From Sinotaia quadrata (Eukaryota > Mollusca > Gastropoda > Architaenioglossa > Viviparidae), in assembly GCA_028829895.1 (NCBI GenBank), contig CM054183.1, forward strand, positions 72,077,071 through 72,141,070: 64,000 nt of DNA, in the 5' to 3' direction. The notes beneath the pieces were generated by a model. That model did no database searches, was not told the DNA's origin, and saw only the letters and a program-made list of their open reading frames with translations. A program made the position numbers and the translations under genes. Of the stretch, positions 21,974-33,594 are shown one piece after another (position 1 is the stretch's first letter; every line of letters starts with the position of its first letter).

Positions 21974-23245
21974 CCACTGTCTCGACAATCTATAGGGCAG
22001 CCATTATTTTTCACTGTCTCGACAATCTATAGGGCAGCTATTATATCTCACTGTCTCGACAATCTATAGGGCAGCCATTATTTTTCACTGTCTCGACAAT
22101 CTATAGGGCAGCTATTATATCTCACTGTCTCGACAATCTATAGGGCAGCCATTATTTTTCACTGTCTCGACAATCTATAGGGCAGCTATTATATCTCACT
22201 CTCTCGACAATCTATAGGGCAGCCATTATATCTCACTGTCTTCTGTCTTGGCAATCTATAGGGCAAGTATTATATTTCACTGTCTTGGCAATCTAAATGG
22301 CAGCCATTATATCTTACTGTCTCGGCAATCTATAGGACAGCCATTATATCTCACTGTTTTTGGCAGCCAGTTGAACAGTCATTATATTTCAATATCAGGA
22401 CAGCTATTATATCTCACTATCTAGACAGGACAGCCATTATATCTCACTATCTATATAGGACAGCCATTATATCTCACTAGCCGGACAGTAAACAAGATAG
22501 CCATTACCTCACTGTCTAGACAGTCATTATATCTCACTACCTCGACAGCCATTATATATCATTATCTAGACAGTAAACAGGACAGATATTATATCTCACT
22601 ATCTGGATCCCTTATATATTATTATCTCTACTGTCAACAGGATAGCCATTATATATCAATATCTGGACCAGTCAACAGGATAGATATTACATCTTCCTAT
22701 CTCGGTTGCCATAACATCGCACTATCTCAACAGTAAACAAGATAGCCATTATATTTCACTGTCTTGACAGAAAATAGGATAGCAATTATATATCGCTATC
22801 TCGCCATTCAACAAAATAGCCATTATATCTCATTATGTCGACAGTTAACAGTATAGCCATTATATCTCACTATCTGGACAGCCATTATATCTCACTATCT
22901 CGTCAATCAAGACAAGGATTATATCTCTCTATTTCGACAGTCAACAGGATAGCCACAATATGCCCTTACGACAGTCAAGAGGACAAACATTACACTTCGC
23001 TTTATTGGCAATCAAGAGGATAGCCATTATATTTCACTATCTCCATATTAAACAGGATTTCCATTATATCTCTCTATCTGGACAGCCATTTTATCTTACT
23101 CTCTCGACAGTAAACAGGACAGCCATTTTATCTCACTATCTAGAAGCCAATATGACAGTCATTTTGTCTCACTTTCTAGAAGCCAATATTACAGCCTTTA
23201 TATCTCACTATCTAGAAGTCAACATGATAGTCATTATAAAAAGAA
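21974..23245. repeat. 38-bp minisatellite, homogeneous left, decayed right
   Basis: Core CACTGTCTCGACAATCTATA then GGGCAGCCATTAT. The first six copies alternate TTTTT and ATATC linkers, a 76-bp dimeric higher-order unit. From 22,370 units drift to GGACAGCCATTATATCTCAC at about 35-45 bp spacing. It makes up most of the intron between exons 1 and 2 of the minus-strand gene. Confidence 0.9.
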
Positions 23246-23338
23246 TGTAGTGACAACGTCTATAAAACAGCATTAAAAATCAATATATAGTTACACACGC
23301 ACACACAAACACAAACTTAAACACATAGGCCTACACAC

Positions 23339-23482
23339 CAAGCGTCCTCGCCACAGGTCGGTAGCGACGAAGTGGATTGTCGCCACACGGATGACCAGGT
23401 ACCACGTGACACAAGCACAGGTAGATGAAGAAAATCTTGATGAGATCGTCTTTCTTTACCATTCTTCTGTACGACAGCACAC
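23339..23482 (-). CDS. Secreted-protein candidate, exon 1 (signal peptide)
   Basis: Seen: ATG at 23,462; coding to 23,339, then donor CTTG|GTGTGT. The first 41 codons give MVKKDDLIKIFFIYLCLCHV, a basic n-region plus hydrophobic core, then VPGHPCGDNPLRRYRPVART. The exon ends in phase 1, and exon 2 supplies the two missing bases (G|GT = Gly). The joined product is 127 residues with a predicted cleavage near PGH-P. Twenty bases of 5' leader follow an acceptor (TTATGTCACAG|GTGTGC), implying an upstream non-coding exon. The 42-bp array reaches to within a few bases of that acceptor. Function unknown. Confidence 0.48.
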
Positions 23483-23489
23483 CTGTGAC

Positions 23490-24045
23490 ATAAAGTAATC
23501 CACATTGCATTATGACATGCATCAAACGAGTAACACGTAATTCACACTGCATTATGTCAAATATTAAGCGAGTATTGAGTAATTCACACTACATTATGTC
23601 AAATATTAAGCGAGTATTGAGTAATTCACACTACATTATGTCAAATATTAAGCGAGTATTAAGTAATCCACACTGCATTATGTCAAATATTAAGCGAGTA
23701 TTGAGTAATTCACACTACATTATGTCAAACATTAAGCGAGTATTAAGTAATCCACACTGCATTATGTCAAATATTAAGCGAGTATTAAGTAATCCACACT
23801 GCATATGTCAAATATTAAGCGAGTATTAAGTAATCCACACTGCATTATGTCAAATATTAAGCGAGTATTAAGTAATCCACACTGCATTATGTCAAATATT
23901 AAGCGAGTATTAAGTAATTCACACTGCATTATGTCAAATATTAAGCGAGTATTAAATAACTCGCGCTGCATTCTGTCAGACATCAAGCCAGTATCAATTA
24001 ACTCACACTGCATTACGTACTTGCAAATTGCAAATATCAATTAAT
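23490..24045. repeat. 42-bp minisatellite, about 12 copies
   Basis: Core ATTAAGCGAGTATTAAGTAA then TCCACACTGCATTATGTCAA. 14-codon frames are open on both strands (MSNIKRVLSNPHCI and its reverse); treated as array translation. Confidence 0.94.
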
Positions 24046-24059
24046 CTGCAATGCATTAT

Positions 24060-25205
24060 TGCAACTGTGGAGTGTCCATTAATTCCCAATTCCTTACGAT
24101 CAGCCTGAAAGCGAACATCAACTAACTGAACTGCATTACAGACTAAGAGTATCTAATAATTAACAATGCATTACAAACAGACTATCTTCTAACACTACGA
24201 ACATCTACTAACTAATATTGGATTACGAACTGACTGCGAGTAAAATCTACTAATTAATACTGCATTACAGACTACGAGAATGTACTAATTAAAACTGCAT
24301 TAGGAACAGACTACGAGTATTTATTAATTAACACTGCCTTACAGACTACGAGCATCTAACATTGCATTAAAACAGACTACGAGTATCTACTAACACTGCA
24401 TTTTAAACAGAATAATTATGAGCATATATTAATTAACATTGGTTTACGAACGAGTATCAATTAACACTGCATTATAGACTACCAGTATGTATTAATTAAC
24501 ACTGCATTATAGACTACCAGTATGTATTAATTAACACTATCTTATGAACGGACTATGAAACATATACTAACACTACATTACAAAATAGACTATGAGGATT
24601 TAATAATACTGATTATAAACAAGGAATATCTACTAACACTGCCCTATATATTACGAAAAGCTACTTATACTGTGTTACAACATACTACGAGTGTCTACAA
24701 ACGCTGTATTACAAACAGACTAAGAGTATATTCTAATAGAGCATTACAGACTACACGTATCTACTAAAACTGTATTACAAACAGATTACGAGTATCTTCT
24801 AATACTGTATTACAGACTACGAGCATCTGCTAACACTGTATTGCAAACAGACTACGAGTATCTACTAACACTTCATTACGCTAAGAGTATCTACTAAGTG
24901 CATTACAGGCTAAGAGTATCTACTAACACTGCATTACAGACTACGAGTATATACGAATTAACACTGGATTATAGACAGTAGACTATCTATTAACATTGCA
25001 TTTCAGAGTATCTACTAACACTGCATTACAGACTACGAGTATATACGAATTAACACTGCATTACAGACTGCGAGTATGTACGAATTAACATTGCATTACA
25101 GACTACGAGTATGTACGAATTAACACTGCATTACACACTACGAGTATGTACGAATTAACACTGCATTACACACTACGAGTATGTACGAATTAACACTGCA
25201 CTCCG
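24060..25205. repeat. ~35-bp minisatellite, decayed left, homogeneous right
   Basis: Core TACGAGTATGTACGAATTAA then CACTGCATTACA. Left units are variable (24-45 bp) with a CTACTAACACTGCATTA core; the last six copies (25,010-25,200) are nearly identical. Confidence 0.88.
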
Positions 25206-25309
25206 AACAGATTGAAGGTGAGCGTCAGTCTGGTAGTTGCCGTTCATGAACTAAGACAAATGCAATATCCATTGGAAGCTGGAAAAAAATCATACTAACT
25301 TTCATTAGA

Positions 25310-25750
25310 TCTGAACGTGAGCAATGTCAATAAAGCTACATTAAAAACTGAACGAAAACAATGTCAATAAAGCTACATTAAAAACTGAACGAAAGCAATG
25401 TCAATAAAGCTACATTAAAAACTGAACGAAAGCAATGTCAATAAAGCTACTGAAAACGACCTCAGTAAAGCTGCATTAAAACTTGAAGGAAAACTATTTC
25501 AAAAAACCAGCATTAAAACTGAAAGGAAACCTATTTCAATAAAGCTACATTATAAGCTGGAACGAAAATGATTTTAATACAGCTACATTGAAAACTGGAA
25601 CAAAAAACTATTTCAATAAAGCTACGTTGAAAACTGAAAATAAAGCTACATTAAAAACTGGAACGAAAACGATTTCAATAAAGCTACTTTAAAAACTGAA
25701 ACGAAAACGGTTTCAATAAAGTTACACTGAAAACTGGAACGAAAACGATT
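25310..25750. repeat. 37-bp minisatellite, about 12 copies
   Basis: Core AATAAAGCTACATTAAAAAC then TGAACGAAAGCAATGTC. Right copies drift (GGAACGAAAACGATTTC). Confidence 0.92.
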
Positions 25751-25960
25751 TAACTTGTACATATCTTTCATCTCACTTGTACATATCCGTCATCTCAGTT
25801 GTACAATTCCGTCATCTCACTTGTATATATCCGTCATCTCACTTGTACATATCCGTCATCTCACCTGTACATATCCGTAATCTCACTTGTATATATCCGT
25901 CATCTCACTTGTACATATCCATCATCTCACTTGTATATATATCCGTCATCTCACTTGCCA
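25751..25960. repeat. 22-bp minisatellite, about 10 copies
   Basis: Unit ACTTGTACATATCCGTCATC plus TC, alternating with TATATATCC variants. Confidence 0.93.
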
Positions 25961-26215
25961 AAAATTATAACTTCTCAATAAGTGTACATAACTATCAAAA
26001 ATTATAACTCCTCAGAACTGTATATAACCATAAAAAATTGTAACAATTCGGTAACTGTATATAACCATAAAAAATTGCAACTCCACGGCAACTGTTTATA
26101 TCCGTCAAAATTTTAACACCTCGGTAGTATTATATATATATATATATATATCCGTCAACATTTGTAAATTTTCGATAGCCGTACATATCAGTCAAAAATT
26201 ATAACTCATCAAATT
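25961..26215. repeat. ~37-bp degenerate minisatellite, with (TA)n
   Basis: Core AAAAATTATAACT(C/T)CTCA with ACTGTATATAACCAT. One unit contains a (TA)10 tract at about 26,131-26,150. Confidence 0.8.
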
Positions 26216-26289
26216 TTCTATGTATCCCACACTCTACCAGTAGGTACATGTATCACTACTGAAGGTATCACTGAGCCAGTTCTGAGCCA

Positions 26290-26665
26290 CTGATGCAGTG
26301 CATTGAGCCGAGTTTGGAGAGGATGTAAAAGTGTTGTACCGTACCGACTTTTGACGTAATCAACTGTAACCCTTCTATGTCAATGAGATATTGTACTTAT
26401 TTAGTGACATACTGATATAATACATTGATCTCCTCTATGTCAGTGATAGATTGAACCGATTTAGTAATATACTGACATAATGAATTGTGTCCTCTCTAGG
26501 TCACTGATAGATTGTACCGATTTAGTAACACACTGACATTATGCATGTCACTGACATATTGTACCGATTTCGTAAAACACTGACATAATGAACAGTGTCG
26601 CCACTCTGTCACTGATTTATTATTTTATTTATTAACATACTGACATAATGAACTATGTCTCCTTT
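26290..26665. repeat. ~57-bp degenerate minisatellite, about 6 copies
   Basis: Blocks ATATTGTACCGATTTAGTAA, CACTGACATAATG and TCCTCTATGTCACTGA recur in order. Confidence 0.8.
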
Positions 26666-26671
26666 ATACCA

Positions 26672-26825
26672 CTGATGTAGTCCTGACTCTCTATCAAAGT
26701 CCTAATATACTGAAGAGAGTATTGAGCTAGCTCTGTCCACTGGTGTAGTCCCGACTCTCTATCAAAGTCCTAATATACTGAACAGAGTATTGAGCTAGCT
26801 CTGTCCACTGATGTAATGTGTTGTA
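26672..26825. repeat. ~71-bp tandem duplication
   Basis: Two near-identical copies carrying GACTCTCTATCAAAGTCCTA and GAGTATTGAGCTAGCTCTGT. Confidence 0.93.
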
Positions 26826-26840
26826 CCGAATCTCTTCTAC

Positions 26841-26955
26841 TGATGTCCACATTGTGTCGTCAGTGAGCGCTAAGTTATTTTAGAGAGTGTTGCACTGATG
26901 TCCACATTGTGTCGTCAGTGAGCGCTAAGTTATTTTAGAGAGTGTTGCACTGATG
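26841..26955. repeat. 55-bp tandem duplication
   Basis: Two identical copies from TGATGTCCACATTGTGTCGT, and the start of a third. Confidence 0.93.
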
Positions 26956-26967
26956 TCCATGACACAC

Positions 26968-27225
26968 TTAAGAGAAAGAAAAAGTGTCTGTATAAGGAGA
27001 TACTTTGTTGAAAATAAAACACGTGACAAGAGAAAGAAAAAGTGTCTGTATAAGGAGATACTTTGTTGAAAATAAAACACGTGACAAGAGAAAGAAAAAG
27101 TGTCTGTATAAGGAGATACTTTGTTGAAAATAAAACACGTGACAAGGGAAAGAAAAAGGTCTGTATAAGGAGATACTTTGTTGAAAATAAAACACGTGAC
27201 AAGAGAAAGAGAAAGAAAAAGGTCT
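26968..27225. repeat. 58-bp minisatellite, 4.4 copies
   Basis: Core AGGAGATACTTTGTTGAAAA then TAAAACACGTGAC and AAGAGAAAGAAAAAG. Single-base indels in the A-runs shift frame between copies. Confidence 0.94.
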
Positions 27226-27450
27226 GTCTACGACTGTCGACGCTCTGCGAAAATCTCTGATTTATTGATTCATTTCAGACTGATTCTGTCACAGGGGGAC
27301 GTTGTCCAGCCGTTAGAAAGGCATAGTCTTTAACATAATATTTATCACAAATATGTCTGGTGGTGAGAGTCAGACAAACCTGATTAAGCTGTTCACAGAC
27401 CTTGATAATATATTTATTACAAACATGGCTGGAGGAGAGGGTCATGCAAA
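27226..27450. other. Short unique stretch
   Basis: GC-richer patch at 27,226-27,330 with a good acceptor (TGATTCATTTCAG|ACTGAT) but only 15 codons to a stop. A roughly 75-bp imperfect duplication follows (ATATTTAT(C/T)ACAAA(T/C)ATG(T/G)CTGG). Confidence 0.35.
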
Positions 27451-27454
27451 CTCT

Positions 27455-27925
27455 AATATGTGACTAACTAAGCAGTTCACAGACTTCGACTAACAAAGAT
27501 GTTCACAGACTTTCACTAACCGAACAGTACACAGACTAACTAAGCTCTTCACAAACTATGACTAAACTGTTCATAGATTTTAACTAAGATGTTCAAGTTT
27601 TTTACTAATAAAGATGTTCATAGATTTTGACTAAGATGATCACAGACATTAACTAACGTAAATGTTTACAGACTTTTATTAAATAAGATGTTCACAGACA
27701 TAGAACAAATAAGATGTTCACAAACTTTCACTTCGTCTTTGCCTAAATATTTGTTCATAGATTTCGACTAAGATGTTCACAGAAATAGACCGACTAAGAT
27801 GTTTACAGAAATAGACCGACTAAGATGTTCACAGAAATAGACCGACTAAGATGTTTACGGAAATAGACCGACTAAGATGTTCACAGAAATAGACCGACTA
27901 AGATGTTCACAGACTGCAATAACAA
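27455..27925. repeat. 26-bp minisatellite, decayed left
   Basis: Core GACTAAGATGTTCACAGA then AATAGACC; the last six units are near-identical. Confidence 0.9.
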
Positions 27926-27989
27926 ATGTTCGTGGCGCAAAATTTGTAAAATATGTGTAGAGACCGCCATTCTTTGTCACCATGAAGAT

Positions 27990-28860
27990 AATTAATTGTT
28001 AAAGATTTGAAAATCGCAATGATCGACCCCCCAGCGAAAAGAAGTAATTGTTGAAGATGTATAAGTCCTAGTGCTCGACAACGACGAGAATTAATTGATG
28101 AAGACGAAAAAATCCTTGTGCTCGACTGCGAAGAAAACTAATTGCTGAAGACGAGATAGTCCTAATGCTAGACATTGAACAGAATTCATTGCTGAAGTCG
28201 TGAAAGTCATAATGATTGACAGCAAAGAGAAGTAACTGCTGAAGACGAGAAAGTCATAATGCTAGACATTGAACAGAATTCATTGCTAAAGTCGTGAAAG
28301 TCATAATGATTGACAGCAAAGAGAAGTAACTGCTGAAGACGAGAAAGTCATAATGCTAGACAGTGAACAGAATTAATTGCTGAAGTCGTGAAAATCATAG
28401 TGCTAGACAGTGAACAGAATTAATTGCTGAAGTCGTGAAAATCATAGTGCTAGACAGTGAACAAAATTAATTGCTGAAGTCGTGAAAATCATAGTGCTAG
28501 ACAGTGAACAGAATTAATTGCTGAAGTCGTGAAAATCATAGTGCTAGACAGTGAACAAAATTAATTGCTGAAGTCGTGAAAATCATAGTGCTAGACAGTG
28601 AACAAAATTAATTGCTGAAGTCGTGAAAATCATAGTGCTCAACAGCGAAGAGAATTAATTGGCGAAGAAGTGAAAGTCCTAGTGCTTGACAGCGAAGGGA
28701 AGTAACTGCTGTAGACGTGAATATTCTAGGGTTCGAGAGCGAAGAGAAGTAATTGTTGAAGTCGTGAAAATCCTAATGATTGACAGCGAAGAGAATTAAT
28801 TGCTAAAGATTTAAACTGTGAAGTTAATTAATTATTCAAGACAAAAATCATAATTATTGA
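27990..28860. repeat. 47-bp minisatellite, about 18 copies
   Basis: Core GAATTAATTGCTGAAGTCGT then GAAAATCATAGTGCTAGACA. The central seven copies are nearly identical; the edges are decayed. A 107-bp block (28,150-28,365) is duplicated. Confidence 0.92.
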
Positions 28861-28974
28861 CTGAAGAAAATTAATTACTATAAGGTATAATAATCGTATT
28901 GATTTATTTATTAGTCAATATAGTAATATTATATTAATAATTTTTAACTATGAAAACACAACTGAAACTACACA

Positions 28975-29400
28975 ATGCAACGCACTCTCATTTCATTCAC
29001 TCTTGACATGAAACAACTCAAAGCAACGCATTCTTATTTCGCTCGCGACATGAAACAACTCAAAGCAACGCATTCTTATTTCGCTCTCGACATGAAACAA
29101 CTCAAAGCAACGCATTCTTATTTCACTCTCGACATGAAACAACACAATGCATTCTCATTTCGCTTTCGAAATGAAACACTAAAATACAGTACATTCTCAT
29201 TTTCATTCCGCTCTCGACATGAAAGAACTCAAACCAGCACATTCTCATTTCGCTCTCGACATGAAACAACTCAACGCCACTCATTCTCATTTCGCTCTCG
29301 ACATGAAACAACACAATGCAACTCATTCTCATTCCGCTCTCGACAAGAAACAACAAAACGCAACGCATTCTCATTCTGCATTCGACTTGGAACAAAACGC
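28975..29400. repeat. 42-bp minisatellite, about 10 copies
   Basis: Core TCATTTCGCTCTCGACATGA then AACAACTCAACGCA. It is open in several frames because 42 is divisible by 3. Confidence 0.92.
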
Positions 29401-29459
29401 ATTATCAATCTCCTCTCTCGACAAAATAAAAGACAAAAAGAAAAACACGACGTGAAACA

Positions 29460-29760
29460 ACATTGTATTATAATCATTGTTTATATTAGTTACCTTTACA
29501 CATTTTATTATAATCATTGTGTTTATATTAGTTACCTTTACACATTTTATTATAATCATTGTGTTTACATTAATTACCTTTACACATTGTATTATAATCA
29601 TTGTGTTTACATTAGTTACCTTTACACATTGTATTTTAATCATTGTGTTTACATTAGTTACCTTTACACATTGTATTATAATCATTGTGTTTACATTAGT
29701 TACCTTTACACATTGTATTATAATCATTGTATTTACATTAGTTACCTTTACACATTGTAC
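29460..29760. repeat. 42-bp minisatellite, 7 copies
   Basis: Core TTACCTTTACACATTGTATT then ATAATCATTGTGTTTACATT. It has the same period and frame as the preceding array, so one plus-strand frame of 271 codons crosses both; I do not regard that frame as a gene. Confidence 0.94.
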
Positions 29761-29789
29761 ATATTGAAGACCTGGTTGCGTGTGAGTTA

Positions 29790-30060
29790 ATACATTCCTA
29801 ATGAAATGAAGATTTCTCAAAAACAAATGTTCTCAAGAAAATAAATCAGGAAAGCTATAAAAACGGTCCTGCATCAGTCTTGGTCTGTTAGATAATGAGG
29901 TCCTCCAGGCTAAAGAGGGCGAAATGTGTAGAATTCCAGACCTACTTGCGTTTGTCACAGGCCATTTCTTAAATCCGACAGGAAGCCACTCTAGATTTTT
30001 AAATATTAGTATTTCGTCCACCAAATAAGTAAATCAAAAGTATAAACAACCTCTTTTTAT
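29790..30060 (-). other. Non-repetitive segment with a short open frame
   Basis: On the minus strand a 63-codon frame (VDEILIFKNLEWLPVGFKKW...) has balanced composition. No convincing splice sites frame it and I recognise no family; it may be a fragment of a dispersed repeat. Confidence 0.25.
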
Positions 30061-30135
30061 TTTTTCATACAAGAAAAGAATGTATGCTAAAGAGCCTAAA
30101 TACACACACGCCTACACAAACACATTGCGTGCGCA

Positions 30136-30290
30136 CAAATAGAAAAGAGGAAGACAGAGGAAGAGAAAGGGGGACAGAAAGATGAATAGAGAGAAAAGGC
30201 GAAGGAGAGATGGAGAAAGAGAAAGAGGAAAAGAAATGCGAATAGACAGAAAGAGACAGATGGAAGGGAGAGCGAAAAATAGGGAGAAAG
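30136..30290. repeat. Polypurine (A/G) tract
   Basis: About 150 bases almost free of pyrimidines on the plus strand (AGAAAGAGGAAAAGAAATG etc.), able in principle to form triplex DNA. The minus-strand frames with serine/phenylalanine/leucine runs are its translation. Confidence 0.8.
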
Positions 30291-30299
30291 CGTGGGCCA

Positions 30300-30634
30300 A
30301 TGAGGTTTTAATTCTATAAAATCCAATTTAAGTGTGTCAACATTCCTGTGCTTGCATTTATATTGTAATGTAAAATTATCTTCTTAGTTACGAATTCATT
30401 ACTTCTGCAAATTCACTTTGCTATTCTTGCTACTAATTATACAGAAAATACAACACAAATTTCATTAATTAATTACAACTGAATAAATCTTATTAATTAT
30501 ATTCCGTACAACCAATATAAGTTTATTCATTAATTAGCAAAATTATAGATAGTGTCTTATTAAATACACTTTAAATACAGTATAAATGTTATTTATTAAT
30601 TAACTGGTTAATGCATGAATTATTTTATAAATAC

Positions 30635-30704
<70 letters not shown>

Positions 30705-30970
30705 TATACAAATGTCAATAATTAATTAACTGATAATTATTAACTATACTGCAAATACAACACAAACGTATTAATTAACTGACATAGTAAGAATCAATAA
30801 TTATACAGCATTTACAACACAATCGATGTTAAATGAAAGCTTATGAGTTTATAATCATACAACAAATCAATATAAAATTATTAATTACTTGACAGACTTT
30901 ATTAATAATTGCAAAATTGTAATAAAAGAAACTAATAATTATTATTACTGTAATCAAAGCATATATAAAG
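30300..30970. other. AT-rich stretch with (TA)n
   Basis: A (TA)n tract runs at about 30,636-30,702. Around it TTATTAATTAACTG-type motifs recur loosely. No gene. Confidence 0.6.
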
Positions 30971-30974
30971 TGAT

Positions 30975-31560
30975 GAAGTAATTGGGAGACATTGTAGAAA
31001 TGTATTAACTAATTGAGAGACATTGTAGAAATGTATTAACTAATTGAGAGACATTGTAGAAATGTATTAACTAATTGGGAGACATTGTAGAAATGTATTA
31101 ACTAATTGAGAGACATTGTAGAAATGTATTAACTAATTGAGAGACATTGTAGAAATGTATTAACTAATTGGGAGACATTGTAGAAATGTATTAACTAATT
31201 GAGAGACATTGTAGAAATGTATTAACTAATTGAGAGACATTGTAGAAATGTATTAACTAATTGAGAGACATTGTAGAAATGTATTAACTAATTGAGAGAC
31301 ATTGTAGAAATGTATTAACTAATTGAGAGACATTGTAGAAATGTATTAACTAATTGGGAGACATTGTAGAAATGTATTAACTAATTGAAAGACATTGTAG
31401 AAATGTATTAACTAATTGAGAGTCATTGTAGAAATGTATTAACTAATTGAGAGACATTGTAGAAATGTATTAACTAATTGAGAGACATTGTAGAAATGTA
31501 TTAACTAATTGAGATACATTGTAGAAATGTATTAACTAATTGAGAGACATTGCATAAAAT
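30975..31560. repeat. 31-bp minisatellite, about 19 copies, subfamily 1
   Basis: Core AGACATTGTAGAAATGTATT then AACTAATTGAG. Almost invariant apart from GAG/GGG. Confidence 0.95.
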
Positions 31561-31975
31561 TCTTAAGTGAGAGATATTGAACAATGATTTTAATTAATTG
31601 AGAGAAATTGTGTAAAGCTTCTAACTAAATCAGAGACAATGTATAAAGTTATTAACTAACTGAGGGATTTAGTACAAAGTATTTAATTGAGATATTTAAT
31701 GAAAAGTTATTAACTGACAGAGAGCTACTGTACAAAGTTATTAACTGACTGAGAGCTACTGTACAAAGTTATTAACTGACTGAGAGCTACTGTACAAAGT
31801 TATTTTTAACTAATTGAGAGATATTCAATTAGTTAAAAAAAAAAAAGCATTGTACAGTAGCTCTGTCGGTAGAATACAAAGCTTTTAATTAATTGAGAAA
31901 ATGTATAAAGTTATTAACTAATTGAGATACATTGATTTAGCTAATTGAAAGAAATTATAGAAAGTAATTAACTGA
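31561..31975. repeat. Transition zone of the 31-bp array
   Basis: Units of 27-37 bp keep TTAACTAATTGAGAGA and GTACAAAGTTATT motifs but vary widely. It links the two homogeneous 31-bp subfamilies and contains the palindrome at 31,783-31,864. Confidence 0.8.
31783..31864. repeat. Near-perfect palindrome (inverted repeat unit)
   Basis: Left arm AGAGCTACTGTACAA ... TTTTTAACTAATTGA; loop GAGATAT; right arm TCAATTAGTTAAAAA ... TTGTACAGTAGCTCT. Both 15-bp blocks of each arm match exactly, with an A-run expansion between them on the right. One array unit has been copied in inverted orientation. Confidence 0.92.
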
Positions 31976-33285
31976 TTGAGATAAATTGCACCAAGTTATT
32001 AACTAAATGACAGACATTGTACCAAGTTATTAACTAAATGACAGACATTGTACCAAGTTATTAACTAAATGACAGACATTGTACTAAGCTATTAACTAAA
32101 TCGTAAATGACAGAGAGTGTACCAAGTTATTAACTAAATGACAAACATTGTACCAAGTTATTAACTAAATGACAGACATTGTACCAAGTTATTAACTAAA
32201 TGACAGACATTGTACCAAGTTATTAACTAAATGACAGACATTGTACCAAGTTATTAACTAAATGACAGACATTGTACTAAGCTATTAACTAAATGACAGA
32301 CAGTGTATCAAGTTATTAACTAAATGACAAACATTGTACCAAGTCATTAACTAAATGACAGACATTGTACCAAGTTATTAACTAAATGACAGACAGTGTA
32401 CCAAGTTATTAACTAAATGACAGACAGTGTACCAAGTTATTAACTAAATGACAGACATTGTACCAAGTTATTAACTAAATGACAGATATTGTACCAAGTT
32501 ATTAACTAAATGACAGACAATGTACCAAGTTATTAACTAAATGACAGACATTGTACGAAACTATTAACTAAATGACAGACATTGTACGAAGCTATTAACA
32601 AAACTGCAGACATTGTACGAAACTATTAACTAAATGACAGACATTTACCAAGTTATTAACTAAATGACAGACAGTATACTAAGCTATTAACTAAATGACA
32701 GACATTGTACTAAGTTATTAACTAAATGACAGACATTGTACCAAGTTATTAACTAAATGACAAACAGTGTACCAAGTTATTAGCTAAATGACAGACATTG
32801 TAGCAAGTTATTAACTAAATGACAGACATTGTACCAAGTTATTAACTAAATGACAGACATTGTACCAAGTTATTAACTAAATGACAGACAGTGTACCAAG
32901 TTATTAACTAAATGACATTGTACGAAACTATTAACTAAATGACAGGTATTGTACCAAGTTATTAACTAAACGACAGACATTGTACGAAACTATTAACTAA
33001 ATGTCAGATGTTGTAGCAAGTTCGTAACTAAGTGATAGATGTTGTACCAAGTTATTAACTAAATGACAGACATTGAACGAAGCTATTAAGTAAATGGCAG
33101 AATTGTACCAAGTTATTAATTAACAGACATTGTACTAAGTCGTTAAATAACCTAGAGACACTGTACACATTAACTAACTGATAGAGATTGTTTTAATATT
33201 TTTTGCTTACTGACAGACATTGTTCCAAGTTATTAACTAATTGAAAGACATTGTACCAAATTATTAACTGATAGAAATTGTGTAA
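31976..33285. repeat. 31-bp minisatellite, about 41 copies, subfamily 2
   Basis: Core AACTAAATGACAGACATTGT then ACCAAGTTATT. Variants ACGAAACTATT and ACTAAGCTATT recur in small clusters. Same period and alignable sequence as subfamily 1. Confidence 0.95.
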
Positions 33286-33289
33286 ATCT

Positions 33290-33540
33290 ATTATGAAGGC
33301 CTTTTATATAAGTGTGTTATGAAGGCGAAATGTGTAAGACCTGTTGTGTATATCCATTATAAAGGCCTATTGTAAGTCTATTATGAAGGCGAATTGTGTA
33401 AGACCTGTTGTGTATATCCATTATAAAGGCCTATTGTAAGTCTATTATGAAGGCGAAATGTGTAAGACCTGTTGTGTATATCCATTATAAAGGCCTATTG
33501 TAAGTCTATTATGAAGGCGAATTATGAAAGTCTAGTAAGC
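33290..33540. repeat. ~65-bp minisatellite, 3.5 copies
   Basis: Core AAGACCTGTTGTGTATATCC then ATTATAAAGGCCTATTGTAA. Confidence 0.93.
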
Positions 33541-33594
33541 ATGCCTATTGTGATTACAAAGACAGGTCGTCCCGCGGGTGTCAATGGCTGACAA

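Noticed and set aside
27279..27326. Strong acceptor followed by 15 codons and a stop
   Set aside because: Too short to distinguish from chance; no compatible donor nearby.
28975..29790. 271-codon frame spanning two arrays
   Set aside because: Two adjacent unrelated 42-bp arrays happen to share a frame; the opposite strand is open as well.
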